Of a stretch of 64,000 nt of DNA, positions 9,048 through 17,698 are shown in pieces; within the stretch, counting starts at the first letter, position 1; every line of letters begins with the position of its first letter. Under the pieces are notes generated by a model, which was not told the DNA's origin, made no database searches, and saw only the letters and a program-made list of their open reading frames with translations. The DNA comes from Kordiimonas gwangyangensis DSM 19435 = JCM 12864 (GTDB lineage: Bacteria > Pseudomonadota > Alphaproteobacteria > Sphingomonadales > Kordiimonadaceae), in assembly GCF_000375545.1 (NCBI RefSeq), contig NZ_AQXF01000004.1:124001-188000 (forward strand), in the 5' to 3' direction. Made by a program: the position numbers and the translations under genes.

Positions 9048-10984
9048 GCACGGGCAAACCCCTTGATGTGATCTGCATGGGCCGCGCGGGCGTCGACCTC
9101 TATGGCGAGCAGATCGGCGGCCTCCTGGAGGACATGGGCAGCTTCGCCAAATATATCGGCGGCTGCCCGGCCAATATTGCTGTCGGCACCGCACGCATGG
9201 GGCTGAAAAGTTCGCTCCTCAGCCGCGTGGGGGACGAGCATATGGGCCGTTTCATCCGAGGCACGCTTGAGGCAGAGGGCGTGGACGTTAGCCACCTCAA
9301 GACCGACAAGGAACGGCTGACGGCGCTTGTCTTCCTCGGTATTCGTGACCGGGAAACTTTCCCGCTGATTTTCTACCGTGAAAACTGTGCCGACATGGCA
9401 CTCTCGGAAGATGATTTTGACGCGGCTTTCATCGCCTCCGCCAAGGCGCTGGTGGTCACGGGCACGCACCTCTCAAAGTCCGGTGTGCGCAAGGCCAGCT
9501 TCAAGGCGGCGGAATGCGCACGCGCCGCTGGCACCAAAGTGGTGTTCGATATCGACTACCGCCCGGTACTGTGGGGTCTGACAGACTTGGGGCAGGGCGA
9601 AGAACGGTTTGTGGCCAATGCGGCGGTCAGTGAAAGTGTGGCGGAAATGCTGCCTTACTCTGACCTGATCGTTGGCACGGAAGAAGAATTCCATATCGCC
9701 GGTGGCTCCACCGATACCATCAGGGCACTGAAGACAATCCGCGAAAAAACGGCAGCCACACTTGTGCTGAAGCTTGGCCCGCAGGGCTGCACGGTATTTG
9801 AGGGTGCAATACCGGAAACACTTGCTGACAATCCTGTTCACGCCGGTTTCCCGGTTGAGGTGTTCAACGTGTTGGGCGCGGGTGATGCCTTCATGTCGGG
9901 CCTGCTGCGCGGGTATATTGCCGGGCTTGGTTGGGAAGATAGCTGCCGCCTTGCGAACGCGTCGGGTGCGCTTGTGGTCTCGCGCCACGGCTGCGCGCCC
10001 GCGATCCCGAGTTATGAGGAAGTGCGCTATTTCATGGCCCACGGCAGCCCGCACAGAAGTGTGCGGCATGACGCGGGGCTTGAGCAGCTTCACTGGTCCA
10101 CCACCCGCCACCGGGATTTCCCGGAAGTGCTGGCGTTTGCCTTCGATCACCGCAAGCAGCTTGAGGATATGGCGTCGGAATCCGGCCAGGGCCGTGAGAG
10201 CATCGAGGACTTCAAATCCCTGTGCTACCGCGCGTTCGCCGAGGCAAAGCAAACCTATAAGGGACGGGGCCTTGGCATTCTTTGTGATGGGCGGCTTGGG
10301 CAGGATGCCCTTGACATGGCCAGCGGCACCGGCATCTGGATCGGGCGACCGATTGAGTTTCCGGGTTCGCGCCCGCTCGCGTTCGAGGGGGGGGATAGCT
10401 TACTCGCAACGCTCCGTGAATGGCCGCAGGAACACTGTGTCAAATGCCTGGTGTTTTATCACCCGGACGACACGGAGGAGATGCGCGCAGCGCAGGAACG
10501 CGAACTTCTGCGATTGAGTGCGGCCGCACGCGCCAGCCGCCATGAACTGCTGGTGGAAGTGATTCCGCCTGCCTCGATGGCGCGGGATGACCATACGGTC
10601 TGCACCGTGATTGACCGGCTGTATGACATCGGCATCTACCCCGACTGGTGGAAACTGCCAACCCCGCTTTCTGAGGCCGAATGGCAACTGCTGTCGGCCT
10701 CGGTCGAAAGCCGGGACGCACACTGCCGTGGCATCGTGCTTCTGGGCCTCGACGCACCGGAAGAAGACGTGATGGCCGCGATTGAGAACGCCGCGCACCA
10801 TAAAGTCTGTAAGGGCTTCGCGGTTGGGCGTACCATCTTTGGTGAAGTGGCGCGGGCGTGGTTTGCGGGCAGCATGGATGACGGGCAAGCGGTGACTGAA
10901 ATGGCGTCGCGCTACGCCCGCCTTGTCGACTGCTGGATCAAGGCGCGGGAAGGCGCCGTCCCGGCTGGAAAGGTCAGTGCATGA
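9044..10984 (+). CDS. iolC: 5-dehydro-2-deoxygluconokinase fused to a DUF2090/IolJ-like domain
   Basis: Two domains in 646 residues. The N-terminal half (about 1-330) is a PfkB/ribokinase-type sugar kinase: GRAGVDLYGEQIGG, the GGCPANIAVG substrate loop, and the catalytic N(V)LGAGDAFMSGLLRG anion hole with the base Asp. The C-terminal half (about 335-640) is the DUF2090 domain found fused to IolC in many proteobacteria and related to the class I aldolase that splits 5-dehydro-2-deoxygluconate 6-phosphate into dihydroxyacetone phosphate and malonate semialdehyde. The protein may thus carry out both the kinase and the aldolase step (kinase firm, aldolase inferred). ATGA overlaps couple it to iolB upstream and iolD downstream. 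No separate iolJ was found. Confidence 0.92.
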   Translation: MSTGKPLDVICMGRAGVDLYGEQIGGLLEDMGSFAKYIGGCPANIAVGTARMGLKSSLLSRVGDEHMGRFIRGTLEAEGVDVSHLKTDKERLTALVFLGIRDRETFPLIFYRENCADMALSEDDFDAAFIASAKALVVTGTHLSKSGVRKASFKAAECARAAGTKVVFDIDYRPVLWGLTDLGQGEERFVANAAVSESVAEMLPYSDLIVGTEEEFHIAGGSTDTIRALKTIREKTAATLVLKLGPQGCTVFEGAIPETLADNPVHAGFPVEVFNVLGAGDAFMSGLLRGYIAGLGWEDSCRLANASGALVVSRHGCAPAIPSYEEVRYFMAHGSPHRSVRHDAGLEQLHWSTTRHRDFPEVLAFAFDHRKQLEDMASESGQGRESIEDFKSLCYRAFAEAKQTYKGRGLGILCDGRLGQDALDMASGTGIWIGRPIEFPGSRPLAFEGGDSLLATLREWPQEHCVKCLVFYHPDDTEEMRAAQERELLRLSAAARASRHELLVEVIPPASMARDDHTVCTVIDRLYDIGIYPDWWKLPTPLSEAEWQLLSASVESRDAHCRGIVLLGLDAPEEDVMAAIENAAHHKVCKGFAVGRTIFGEVARAWFAGSMDDGQAVTEMASRYARLVDCWIKAREGAVPAGKVSA

Positions 10985-12825
10985 ATACGGTTCGTTTGAC
11001 GGCAGGGCAGGCGCTCGCGCGCTATCTGGCTGCACAGTTTGTGGCGGTGGACGGGGATGAGGTTCCGCTGTTCGCCGGTGTGTTCGCCATCTTTGGCCAT
11101 GGCAATGTGGCGGGCTTTGGTGAGGCGCTGGCGCAGGTGCAGGATAGCCTGCCCACCTTCCGCGCACATAATGAGCAGGCCATGGCACACACCGCCATCG
11201 CATTTGCGAAAGCCACCCGTCGCCGCCGCATGATGGCCTGCACCACCTCGGTCGGCCCGGGGGCGACCAACATGGTCACGGCGGCGGCGCTCGCGCATGT
11301 GAACCGCCTGCCGGTTTTGTTCCTGCCCGGCGATACCTTCGCGAACCGCCGGCCAGACCCGGTGCTGCAACAGGTGGAGAGCCCCGCGAGCCCGCTTGAG
11401 GTGGCGAATGATTGTTTCCGCCCGGTCAGCCGGTATTTTGACCGCATCACCCGGCCGGAGCAGCTTGTCACCAGCCTCACGCAGGCGATGCGTGTGCTGA
11501 CCTGCCCGGCGGACTGTGGGCCAGTGACCATCTGCCTGCCGCAGGATGTGCAGGCCGAGGCGTATGACTACCCGGTGGCCATGTTCGAACGCCAAGTGCA
11601 CCGGCTGCGTCGGCAGGAGCCAGACGCGTTCGAGTTTGAGCGTGCGCTTGAGCTGCTGAAATTCGCCAAAGCCCCGCTTATCATCGCTGGTGGCGGTGTT
11701 CGTTATAGCGGTGCGGATGATGCGCTTGCGGCTTTTGCCTCCCACACCGGTATCCCGGTCGCGGAAACGCAGGGCGGCAAAGGCAGCCTCTCGTGGTCGC
11801 ACGAGATGAATGTGGGCGGCATTGGCGTGACGGGGTCAAAAGGCGCGAACGAACTGGCGGCTGAGGCGGATGTTGTGCTTGCCGTCGGTACCCGCCTCGC
11901 CGATTTCACCACCGGCTCGCGCTCGGTGTTCCAGAACCCGGACGCGCGCATCATTGGCCTCAATGTCGCGGCGTTTGATGCGGTCAAACACCGCAGCGTG
12001 CCGCTGGTGGGCGACGCGAAACTGACGCTGGAAAAACTCACCGCCAGCCTGCCTGCGAGCGAAGGCCGGCGCGCGGTCGCGGCCGCCAAACGGCAGGAAT
12101 GGGAAGACATCACCTTGCAGGTTACCACGCCGGATACCCGCCCGTTGCCATCCGACGCGCAAATGTTGGGCGCACTTCACCGTGCGACGGATGCGCGCGA
12201 CGTTATTGTTGCCGCAGCGGGCGGGTTACCGGGGGAACTGCACAAACTTTGGCAGGTCAAGGCGCCCGGCACCTATCACCTTGAATACGGCTTCAGCTGC
12301 ATGGGCTATGAGATCGCGGGCGGCCTTGGCGTCAAGATGGCGACCTATGGCTGCGACGTGTTTGTGCTCGTGGGTGACGGTTCGTACCTCATGATGAACT
12401 CCGAGCTCTCGACCTCCATCCTCATGGGCCAGAAGCTGATTGTGGTGCTGGTGGATAATGGCGGCTACGGCTGCATCAACCGCCTGCAGGGCGGCACCAC
12501 GGCCAAGTCCTTCAATAACCTTTTCGAGCACGGCACCCGCATTGACGGCGAACGGCCGTTCATCGACTTTGTCGCGCACGCCCGCTCGCTCGGCGCGCTA
12601 TCCGAGAAGGTTACAAATATTGCTGACTTTGGCGCGGCAGTCCGGCGCGCGAAGGCGGCGGATAAAACCAGCGTCATCGTGATTGATGCGGACCCCGCGA
12701 TCAGCACCGATGAGGGCGGGCACTGGTGGGATGTGCCGGTTGTTGAACAGTCTGATAGCGCGGGGGCGGAAGACCGCCTGAGCGCCTACCAAGAGATGAA
12801 AAGAAAGCAAAAAATAGATGGCTGA
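10981..12825 (+). CDS. iolD: 3D-(3,5/4)-trihydroxycyclohexane-1,2-dione hydrolase
   Basis: A thiamine-diphosphate enzyme that opens the ring of trihydroxycyclohexane-dione to 5-deoxy-glucuronate. The 614 residues show the acetolactate-synthase-like layout: N-terminal PYR domain with the catalytic Glu region (FRAHNEQAMAHTAIAFAK), a central domain (APLIIAGGGVRYSGA, GTRLADFTTGS), and a C-terminal PP domain with the ThDP motif GDGSYLMMNSELSTSI followed by the Asn of VVLVDNGGYGCINRLQ. Length matches IolD. Start ATG overlaps the iolC stop by 4 bases, and the last 8 bases overlap iolE, so translation of the four genes is probably coupled. Confidence 0.95.
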   Translation: MNTVRLTAGQALARYLAAQFVAVDGDEVPLFAGVFAIFGHGNVAGFGEALAQVQDSLPTFRAHNEQAMAHTAIAFAKATRRRRMMACTTSVGPGATNMVTAAALAHVNRLPVLFLPGDTFANRRPDPVLQQVESPASPLEVANDCFRPVSRYFDRITRPEQLVTSLTQAMRVLTCPADCGPVTICLPQDVQAEAYDYPVAMFERQVHRLRRQEPDAFEFERALELLKFAKAPLIIAGGGVRYSGADDALAAFASHTGIPVAETQGGKGSLSWSHEMNVGGIGVTGSKGANELAAEADVVLAVGTRLADFTTGSRSVFQNPDARIIGLNVAAFDAVKHRSVPLVGDAKLTLEKLTASLPASEGRRAVAAAKRQEWEDITLQVTTPDTRPLPSDAQMLGALHRATDARDVIVAAAGGLPGELHKLWQVKAPGTYHLEYGFSCMGYEIAGGLGVKMATYGCDVFVLVGDGSYLMMNSELSTSILMGQKLIVVLVDNGGYGCINRLQGGTTAKSFNNLFEHGTRIDGERPFIDFVAHARSLGALSEKVTNIADFGAAVRRAKAADKTSVIVIDADPAISTDEGGHWWDVPVVEQSDSAGAEDRLSAYQEMKRKQKIDG

Positions 12826-13714
12826 CAAGGTTCGTATCGGTACCAACCCGATTGCGTGGTCCAATGACGATATGCGGGAGCTGGGCGGCGAAACACCGCT
12901 TGTGGTGTGCCTCAGCGAGGCAGTGGCGGCGGGCTATCAGGGTATTGAGCTTGGCCACAAATTCCCCCGTGACGCCGCGACGCTCACACCCATTCTGGAG
13001 CGGCAGGGCATCAGCCTGATTTCAGGCTGGTATTCGTCAGAACTTCTGAGCCGGTCCGTTGAGGATGAGATCAAGGCGCTGGAGCCGCACCTGTCGCTCC
13101 TGACCGCGATGGGCTGTGAGGTTGTTGTATGGGCGGAGACCACGGGCTGTGTGCATGGCACGCCGGGTGCTAAGCTCTCTGGCCGTCCGGTGATTGACGA
13201 GGCGGATTGGCCCAAGTTTTGTGCCCGCCTGTCCGAGATCGCGGCGCATGTGAAGGGCCGTGGCCTCACGCTCGCCTACCACCACCATATGGGGACGGTG
13301 ATCGAGACGGAGGCGGAGATTGACCGCATGATGGAAGGCACCACGGATGATGTGTGCCTGCTCCTTGATACTGGCCACCTGACGTTTGCGGGTGGTGACC
13401 CGCTTGCCGTTGCCAAACGATACGCGGGCCGCATTGCCCATGTGCACTGCAAGGATGTGCGGCTTGAGGTGCTTTCGCGCATGAAAGCGGCGGATGCCAG
13501 TTTCCTCGACGGTGTGGTGGAAGGTGTGTTCACCGTGCCGGGTGATGGTGACGTGGATTTCCCGCCCGTTCTCAAGGTCATGGCGGATGCTGGCTACAAA
13601 GGCTGGCTGGTGGTGGAGGCGGAGCAGGACCCCGCCAAGGCAAACCCGTTTGAATATGCCAAGAAGGGCTATCAGGCGCTCGCGGGCTACGCGCGGGACG
13701 CTGGCCTGATCTAG
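12818..13714 (+). CDS. iolE: Inosose dehydratase (2-keto-myo-inositol dehydratase)
   Basis: Dehydrates 2-keto-myo-inositol to 3D-(3,5/4)-trihydroxycyclohexane-1,2-dione. The 298-residue TIM barrel belongs to the xylose-isomerase-like (AP endonuclease 2) superfamily, opening with RIGTNPIAWSNDD as in known IolE proteins. Metal-ligand segments are visible: LAYHHHMGTVIETEAE, LLLDTGHLTFAGGD, IAHVHCKDVR and WLVVEAEQDP. It is the last gene of the iolBCDE operon and is followed by a hairpin shared with the convergent oxidoreductase. No methylmalonate-semialdehyde dehydrogenase (iolA) follows, so the last step must be encoded elsewhere. Confidence 0.95.
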   Translation: MADKVRIGTNPIAWSNDDMRELGGETPLVVCLSEAVAAGYQGIELGHKFPRDAATLTPILERQGISLISGWYSSELLSRSVEDEIKALEPHLSLLTAMGCEVVVWAETTGCVHGTPGAKLSGRPVIDEADWPKFCARLSEIAAHVKGRGLTLAYHHHMGTVIETEAEIDRMMEGTTDDVCLLLDTGHLTFAGGDPLAVAKRYAGRIAHVHCKDVRLEVLSRMKAADASFLDGVVEGVFTVPGDGDVDFPPVLKVMADAGYKGWLVVEAEQDPAKANPFEYAKKGYQALAGYARDAGLI

Positions 13715-13750
13715 GAAAAAAGTTGTGGGGCGCTTTACGCGCGCCCCACA
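13715..13750. terminator. Terminator between iolE and the convergent oxidoreductase
   Basis: A perfect 10-bp stem (TGTGGGGCGC / GCGCCCCACA) with a 7-base loop that includes the stop codon of the minus-strand gene. On the minus strand it is followed by ACTTTTTTCC, so it is an intrinsic terminator for that gene; on the plus strand it lacks a U-tract. Confidence 0.82.
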
Positions 13751-14874
13751 TCCAGCCATTGGCGCTCGCTTGCGCTCAGCACCCAGGTATCAATCACTTT
13801 CTCAATATCCCGCGCGACATAAAGGTCGACCGGCACTGGCGCACCCTCCGTGATGGCTTTCATCAACCGGTTTACCTCAATGATCTTGAGGTCATTGTAG
13901 CCAAGGCCGTGGCCGGGGGCCGGGCAGAAAGCGCCAAAATCCGGGAAGCCGGGGTCAACCAGGACCGTCTTGAAACCCGCCCGGCCTCGTGCCGCACTGC
14001 TTTCATAAAGCCGTAGCTCGTTCATGCGTTCCTGATCAAATTCCACACTCGCCTTGGTGCCGACAATCTCAAACGCCAGGCCCTGCTTTTTACCCATCGC
14101 GACACGGCTGGTCTCAAGCATGCCCATCACGCCGCCGGCGAACCGTACAATGGCCTGTGCCTGATCTTCATTCTCGACCGCGCGCAAGGTGCCGCCCGCG
14201 TCCTTGCGTTTGGGGATGATGATGTCTGTGTCCCCACAAAGGGACATGATCGGCCCGACCAGATGCATCGCCATGCTGATGATGTGAGAACCCATGTCCC
14301 CAAGCGTGCCGGTGCCTGCTGCCGCCTTTGAGCAGCGCCAGCTGAAGGGCACGTCGGGGCTCGCCATATAGTCTTCATTGTGCCGTCCGCGGAAATGGAT
14401 GATCTCGCCCAGCTCCCCGGCATCAATCATGGCCTTGAGCGTGCTGATGATGGGGTTGCACAGATAGTTGTAACCCAGCATGTGCACGAGCGGCTGGGCA
14501 GCCTTGCCCCGCGCCTCATAGGCTTTGATGATCTCATCTGCTTCATGAGCATCAAGCGCGAGCGGCTTTTCCACATATACATGTTTGCCAGCCTCAATCG
14601 CAGCGATGGTCATGTCCTTATGAAGCGCGTTGGGTGTCGCGATGGCGATCACGTCAATGTCGTCCGCGTTCAGGAGCTCGCGCCAGTCGCCTGTGCCGCG
14701 CTCAAAACCGAGGGCAGCCGCTTCGCGTACCGCCTTCTCCTCATTGATTTCCGCAAGCGCACGGCAAACCGGCCGCGCCGGGCCACCAAAGACCGCCGTA
14801 TGGGCGTTATAGGCAATCGCGTGGGTTTTGCCGATGTAGCCGCTGCCGATCAGCCCAATACCAATGTCCCGCAT
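13735..14874 (-). CDS. Gfo/Idh/MocA oxidoreductase, probable second inositol-type dehydrogenase
   Basis: An NAD(P)-dependent sugar or inositol dehydrogenase of 379 residues. Seen: Rossmann motif GSGYIGKTHAIAYN, catalytic-Lys motif EKPLALDAHEADE, and the D-x3-H pattern in GTLGDMGSHIISMAMHLVG. It is longer than iolG by 50 residues and belongs to the branch that includes scyllo-inositol and related dehydrogenases, but I cannot fix the substrate. It is divergent from the RpiR regulator; the shared gap holds a perfect GGAA-N6-TTCC palindrome. I infer a role for another inositol stereoisomer, feeding the same ketose into IolE. Confidence 0.85.
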   Translation of the reverse strand: MRDIGIGLIGSGYIGKTHAIAYNAHTAVFGGPARPVCRALAEINEEKAVREAAALGFERGTGDWRELLNADDIDVIAIATPNALHKDMTIAAIEAGKHVYVEKPLALDAHEADEIIKAYEARGKAAQPLVHMLGYNYLCNPIISTLKAMIDAGELGEIIHFRGRHNEDYMASPDVPFSWRCSKAAAGTGTLGDMGSHIISMAMHLVGPIMSLCGDTDIIIPKRKDAGGTLRAVENEDQAQAIVRFAGGVMGMLETSRVAMGKKQGLAFEIVGTKASVEFDQERMNELRLYESSAARGRAGFKTVLVDPGFPDFGAFCPAPGHGLGYNDLKIIEVNRLMKAITEGAPVPVDLYVARDIEKVIDTWVLSASERQWLDVGRA

Positions 14875-14922
14875 CAGCTTCCTCCCCGAAAGTATTGTGC
14901 GTGGTTTTTAGTGGGCGCATCA

Positions 14923-14956
14923 GGAATATATATTCCGGTGGGGAAATTTGCATTCC
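14923..14956. promoter_or_regulatory. Perfect IolR-type palindrome plus a second site
   Basis: GGAATATATATTCC (14923-14936) is a perfect 14-bp palindrome of the GGAA-N6-TTCC type that, as I recall, was described for the RpiR-family IolR of Sinorhizobium meliloti. GGAAATTTGCATTCC (14942-14956) is a GGAA-N7-TTCC variant beside it. The sites sit between the dehydrogenase and the regulator gene, so autoregulation is likely. Confidence 0.65.
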
Positions 14957-14974
14957 TTTTCTGAAGGCTGCCGG

Positions 14975-14980
14975 TATAAT
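14975..14980 (+). promoter_or_regulatory. -10 element of the RpiR regulator promoter
   Basis: A perfect TATAAT 50 bases before the regulator start. A poor -35 (TTCCTT, 14953-14958, 16-base spacer) overlaps the second operator half, which fits autorepression. Confidence 0.4.
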
Positions 14981-15029
14981 CATGCCCGGACACCGGATTT
15001 GAGAGACAGGACAAGGGGGCGAGACGCGG

Positions 15030-15890
15030 ATGGCGAAAACCGAAGGCCGTGCCGACTATAGCTTTGACGAGTTTAACATCGTGCTTGCGGGCCGTTTTGA
15101 TGGCCTTAGTAAACAGCTCAAGAAAATCGCCCGTTTCATCCTCGACAACCCTGTCGATACCGCCCTTGATACCGCGGCGGAGATTGCGAACCGGCTGGAG
15201 GTGCAGCCTTCAAGCCTGATTCGCTTCGCACAGGCGCTCGATTTTGAGGGCTTCTCGGAGATCCAGAAAATCTTCCGCGCCAATCTGGTGCAGCAGCTTC
15301 CGGGCTATTCCGCCAACTATTCGGACCGCATCCAGAAGCTCAAGGAAGGCGCGTCCGAGGGGGCCGAGGGCGCGCACCCCATTTTGAATGTGTTTATGGA
15401 AGCCAACCGCGATGCGCTCACCAGCCTGCAGAGCGAGGTTTCGGTCGCGCGACTTGATGAAGCCATTAACACCATCAAGGCGGCGAAGAATATCTATATC
15501 CTTGGCCAGCGCCGGTCCTTCCCGGTGGCGAGCTACCTTTATTACATGATGCGCAACCTTGATATCCGCGCTTTCCTCCTCGACGGTGTCGGCGGCAACC
15601 TGAGCGAACAGGCGCGGCTGATTGGCGACGGTGACGTGCTGGTTGTTGCCACCTTCCCCAACTATGCAGATGAGGTGATCGGCGTGGCGCAGCAGGCGCG
15701 GGATGCGGGTGCAAAGGTGATCGCCATGACCGACAAGCTGGTGAGCCCGATCGTGAAGCTGAGCGACACCTATTTCCTTACCGATAAGGTAACGGTAAGC
15801 GGGTTCCGCACCGTGACAGGCACCATGTGCCTCGCGCAGGCGCTGGCGATTGGCCTTGGGCTTGATAGCAATCAGATCAGCCGAACCTGA
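15030..15890 (+). CDS. RpiR/MurR-family transcriptional regulator of inositol catabolism
   Basis: A 286-residue regulator with an N-terminal helix-turn-helix of the RpiR type (TALDTAAEIANRLEVQPSSLIRFAQALDFEGFSE region, about residues 45-80) and a C-terminal SIS sugar-phosphate-binding domain (about 135-265; IYILGQRRSFPVASYLYYMM, LVVATFPNYADEV, GAKVIAMTDKLVSPI). RpiR regulators of this group (IolR) repress inositol genes and respond to a phosphorylated intermediate. Its position inside the inositol cluster and the palindromes at 4516, 8116, 14923 and 15984 make it the likely controller of phytase, receptor, iol genes and symporter. The SD is distant (GGGGGCGAG) but acceptable. Gene name iolR would be reasonable but is not proven. 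Confidence 0.88.
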   Translation: MAKTEGRADYSFDEFNIVLAGRFDGLSKQLKKIARFILDNPVDTALDTAAEIANRLEVQPSSLIRFAQALDFEGFSEIQKIFRANLVQQLPGYSANYSDRIQKLKEGASEGAEGAHPILNVFMEANRDALTSLQSEVSVARLDEAINTIKAAKNIYILGQRRSFPVASYLYYMMRNLDIRAFLLDGVGGNLSEQARLIGDGDVLVVATFPNYADEVIGVAQQARDAGAKVIAMTDKLVSPIVKLSDTYFLTDKVTVSGFRTVTGTMCLAQALAIGLGLDSNQISRT

Positions 15891-15965
15891 GCGTTTTAAC
15901 CCGGAGTATCTCCCCTGTCCGGTTTGCCCTGTGACTTGCCTCAAAGGCTTTTCGGAATAGAAATA

Positions 15966-16026
15966 TTGACATCGACCAAAAAAAGAATAAAAATTCTGAA
16001 ACTAAGGTCGAATAAAATAAATATTC
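15966..16026 (+). promoter_or_regulatory. Symporter promoter region with RpiR-type operators
   Basis: TTGACA at 15966-15971 is a perfect -35. AGAATAAAAATTCT (15984-15997, AGAA-N6-TTCT) covers the place of a weak -10 (AAAAAT). A second inverted repeat, GAATA-N7-TATTC, lies at 16010-16026. The pattern of one N6 palindrome plus a looser second site matches the iolG/iolB and regulator gaps. Confidence 0.6.
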
Positions 16027-16060
16027 TTAACGGGCACTAAGCTCTCTGGGGAGGGGGATT

Positions 16061-17680
16061 ATGTTAGCTCTGGTGACATTTGTCGCTTTTACCGCGCTCG
16101 TCGCGGCTATCGCATATTGGAAAACCAAAGACGATCACATGGATACGTCGGACGCCTATTTCCTTGGCGGCCGGTCGTTGACGGCATGGGTTATCGCGGG
16201 CTCTCTCATGCTCACGAACCTGTCGACGGAACATCTGGTCGGCCTCAATGCCGATGCGTTCAACCACACCATCGCCGTGATGGCGTGGGAGACAACGGCG
16301 GCGCTCGCCATGGTCGTCACCGCGCTTTATTTCCTGCCGAAATATCTCAAGATGGGGTTGACCACGATCCCGGAATATCTGGCGAACCGCTTTGATGGGC
16401 AAACGCGCATCATCGCTTCGCTGCTGTTCCTCTTCTCCTATGTGGTGGCCATCCTGCCGGTGGTGCTTCTGTTTGGTGCGACCGGGCTTGAAAGCCTGTT
16501 TGACGTGTCTGAAACCTTCGGCATCAGCCAAAGCTCCGCCACCTGGATGATGGTGTGGGGTGTGGGCACGCTCGGCTCACTTTATGCCATTTTTGGTGGC
16601 CTCAAGGCCGTTGCCATTTCAGACACGGTCAATGGTGTAGGCTTCCTGATCGCCGGGCTTCTGGTGCCCATACTCGCCCTCATGATGGTGGGTGACGGCG
16701 ACATGCTGGCGGGGCTTCAAGAGGTCTATACCGAAGAACATACCAAGTTTGACATCACGGGGGATGAGCCCGGCTCCTTCCTGCCATTTGGCGTACTGTT
16801 CACCGGCATGATCGTGAACCAGATTTTCTTCTGGTGTACCAACCAGTCGATCGTGCAGCGCGCGCTCGGTGCCAAAAACCTGGCCGAAGGGCAAAAGGGT
16901 GTGCTGATCGCGGCGTGCTTCAAGCTCATCGGTCCCTTCATTATCGTGCTGCCGGGTGTCATCGCCTTCCATATGTTCAAGGGTGAGCTGGGGCGCGAGG
17001 ACTATCTGCTCGCATACCCCATGCTGGTGAAAACCGTGTTGCCGGAAGCGCTTGTTGGGTTCTTCGCCGCCGTGATGGTGGGCGCGGTGCTCAGCACCTT
17101 CAATAGTGTACTGAACAGCTCTGCCACGCTTTTCAGTCAGGGCATCTACAAGGGGCTTATCAACCCCGAGGCAGATGGCCCGTCGATGGTGAAAAGTGGT
17201 CGCTATTGCAGCATTATCCTCGCGCTCACCGCCATGGCGTTTGCACCGCTGATTGATACAAGCGGCAGCCTCTTCAACTACCTCCAGAAGATCAACGCCA
17301 CCTTCTTTGGCCCCATGCTGGCGGTGATCATGCTGGGCTTGACCACACGTTATGTGTCCGCGCTCGCGGCCAAGGTTGGCATGGTGCTGGGGCCGGTGAT
17401 CTTTTACCTGCTGGTCTTCGCCTTTGGGGATAGTGTGCAGGCCTTCGTGCAGTCGCTTCTTGGCACCACGGACGAGATCCACTTCCTGCACTTCCTCGCC
17501 ATCGTGTTTGTGGTGACGTCCGCGCTGATGCTCATCATCAGCCGGTTCGCGCCCGCTACAAACAGCTATGAAGAATCCTACACCCACGCGGTGGATATCA
17601 CGCCGTGGCCGCACGCCAAAAAGGCGGGGGCCGCAATCTCGATTGTCACAATTCTCTTTTATGTGCTTCTGGCACAGTAA
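16061..17680 (+). CDS. SLC5-type sodium:solute symporter, probable inositol transporter
   Basis: A 539-residue inner-membrane protein of the solute:sodium symporter family with about 13-14 hydrophobic helices. It shows the family pattern DAYFLGGRSLTAWVIAGS followed by LTNLSTEHLVGLNADAF near the N-terminus, FWCTNQSIVQRALGAKNLAEG in the middle, and the conserved loop INATFFGPMLAVIMLG. Related SLC5 members carry myo-inositol or glucose with sodium. It has an ideal GGGGAGGGGG Shine-Dalgarno and its promoter carries the inositol-type operator, so myo-inositol or a close relative is the likely cargo (inference). The metallophosphoesterase follows 18 bases after the stop and should be co-transcribed. 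Confidence 0.88.
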   Translation: MLALVTFVAFTALVAAIAYWKTKDDHMDTSDAYFLGGRSLTAWVIAGSLMLTNLSTEHLVGLNADAFNHTIAVMAWETTAALAMVVTALYFLPKYLKMGLTTIPEYLANRFDGQTRIIASLLFLFSYVVAILPVVLLFGATGLESLFDVSETFGISQSSATWMMVWGVGTLGSLYAIFGGLKAVAISDTVNGVGFLIAGLLVPILALMMVGDGDMLAGLQEVYTEEHTKFDITGDEPGSFLPFGVLFTGMIVNQIFFWCTNQSIVQRALGAKNLAEGQKGVLIAACFKLIGPFIIVLPGVIAFHMFKGELGREDYLLAYPMLVKTVLPEALVGFFAAVMVGAVLSTFNSVLNSSATLFSQGIYKGLINPEADGPSMVKSGRYCSIILALTAMAFAPLIDTSGSLFNYLQKINATFFGPMLAVIMLGLTTRYVSALAAKVGMVLGPVIFYLLVFAFGDSVQAFVQSLLGTTDEIHFLHFLAIVFVVTSALMLIISRFAPATNSYEESYTHAVDITPWPHAKKAGAAISIVTILFYVLLAQ

Positions 17681-17698
17681 ACCGACGGGGAGAGATCC

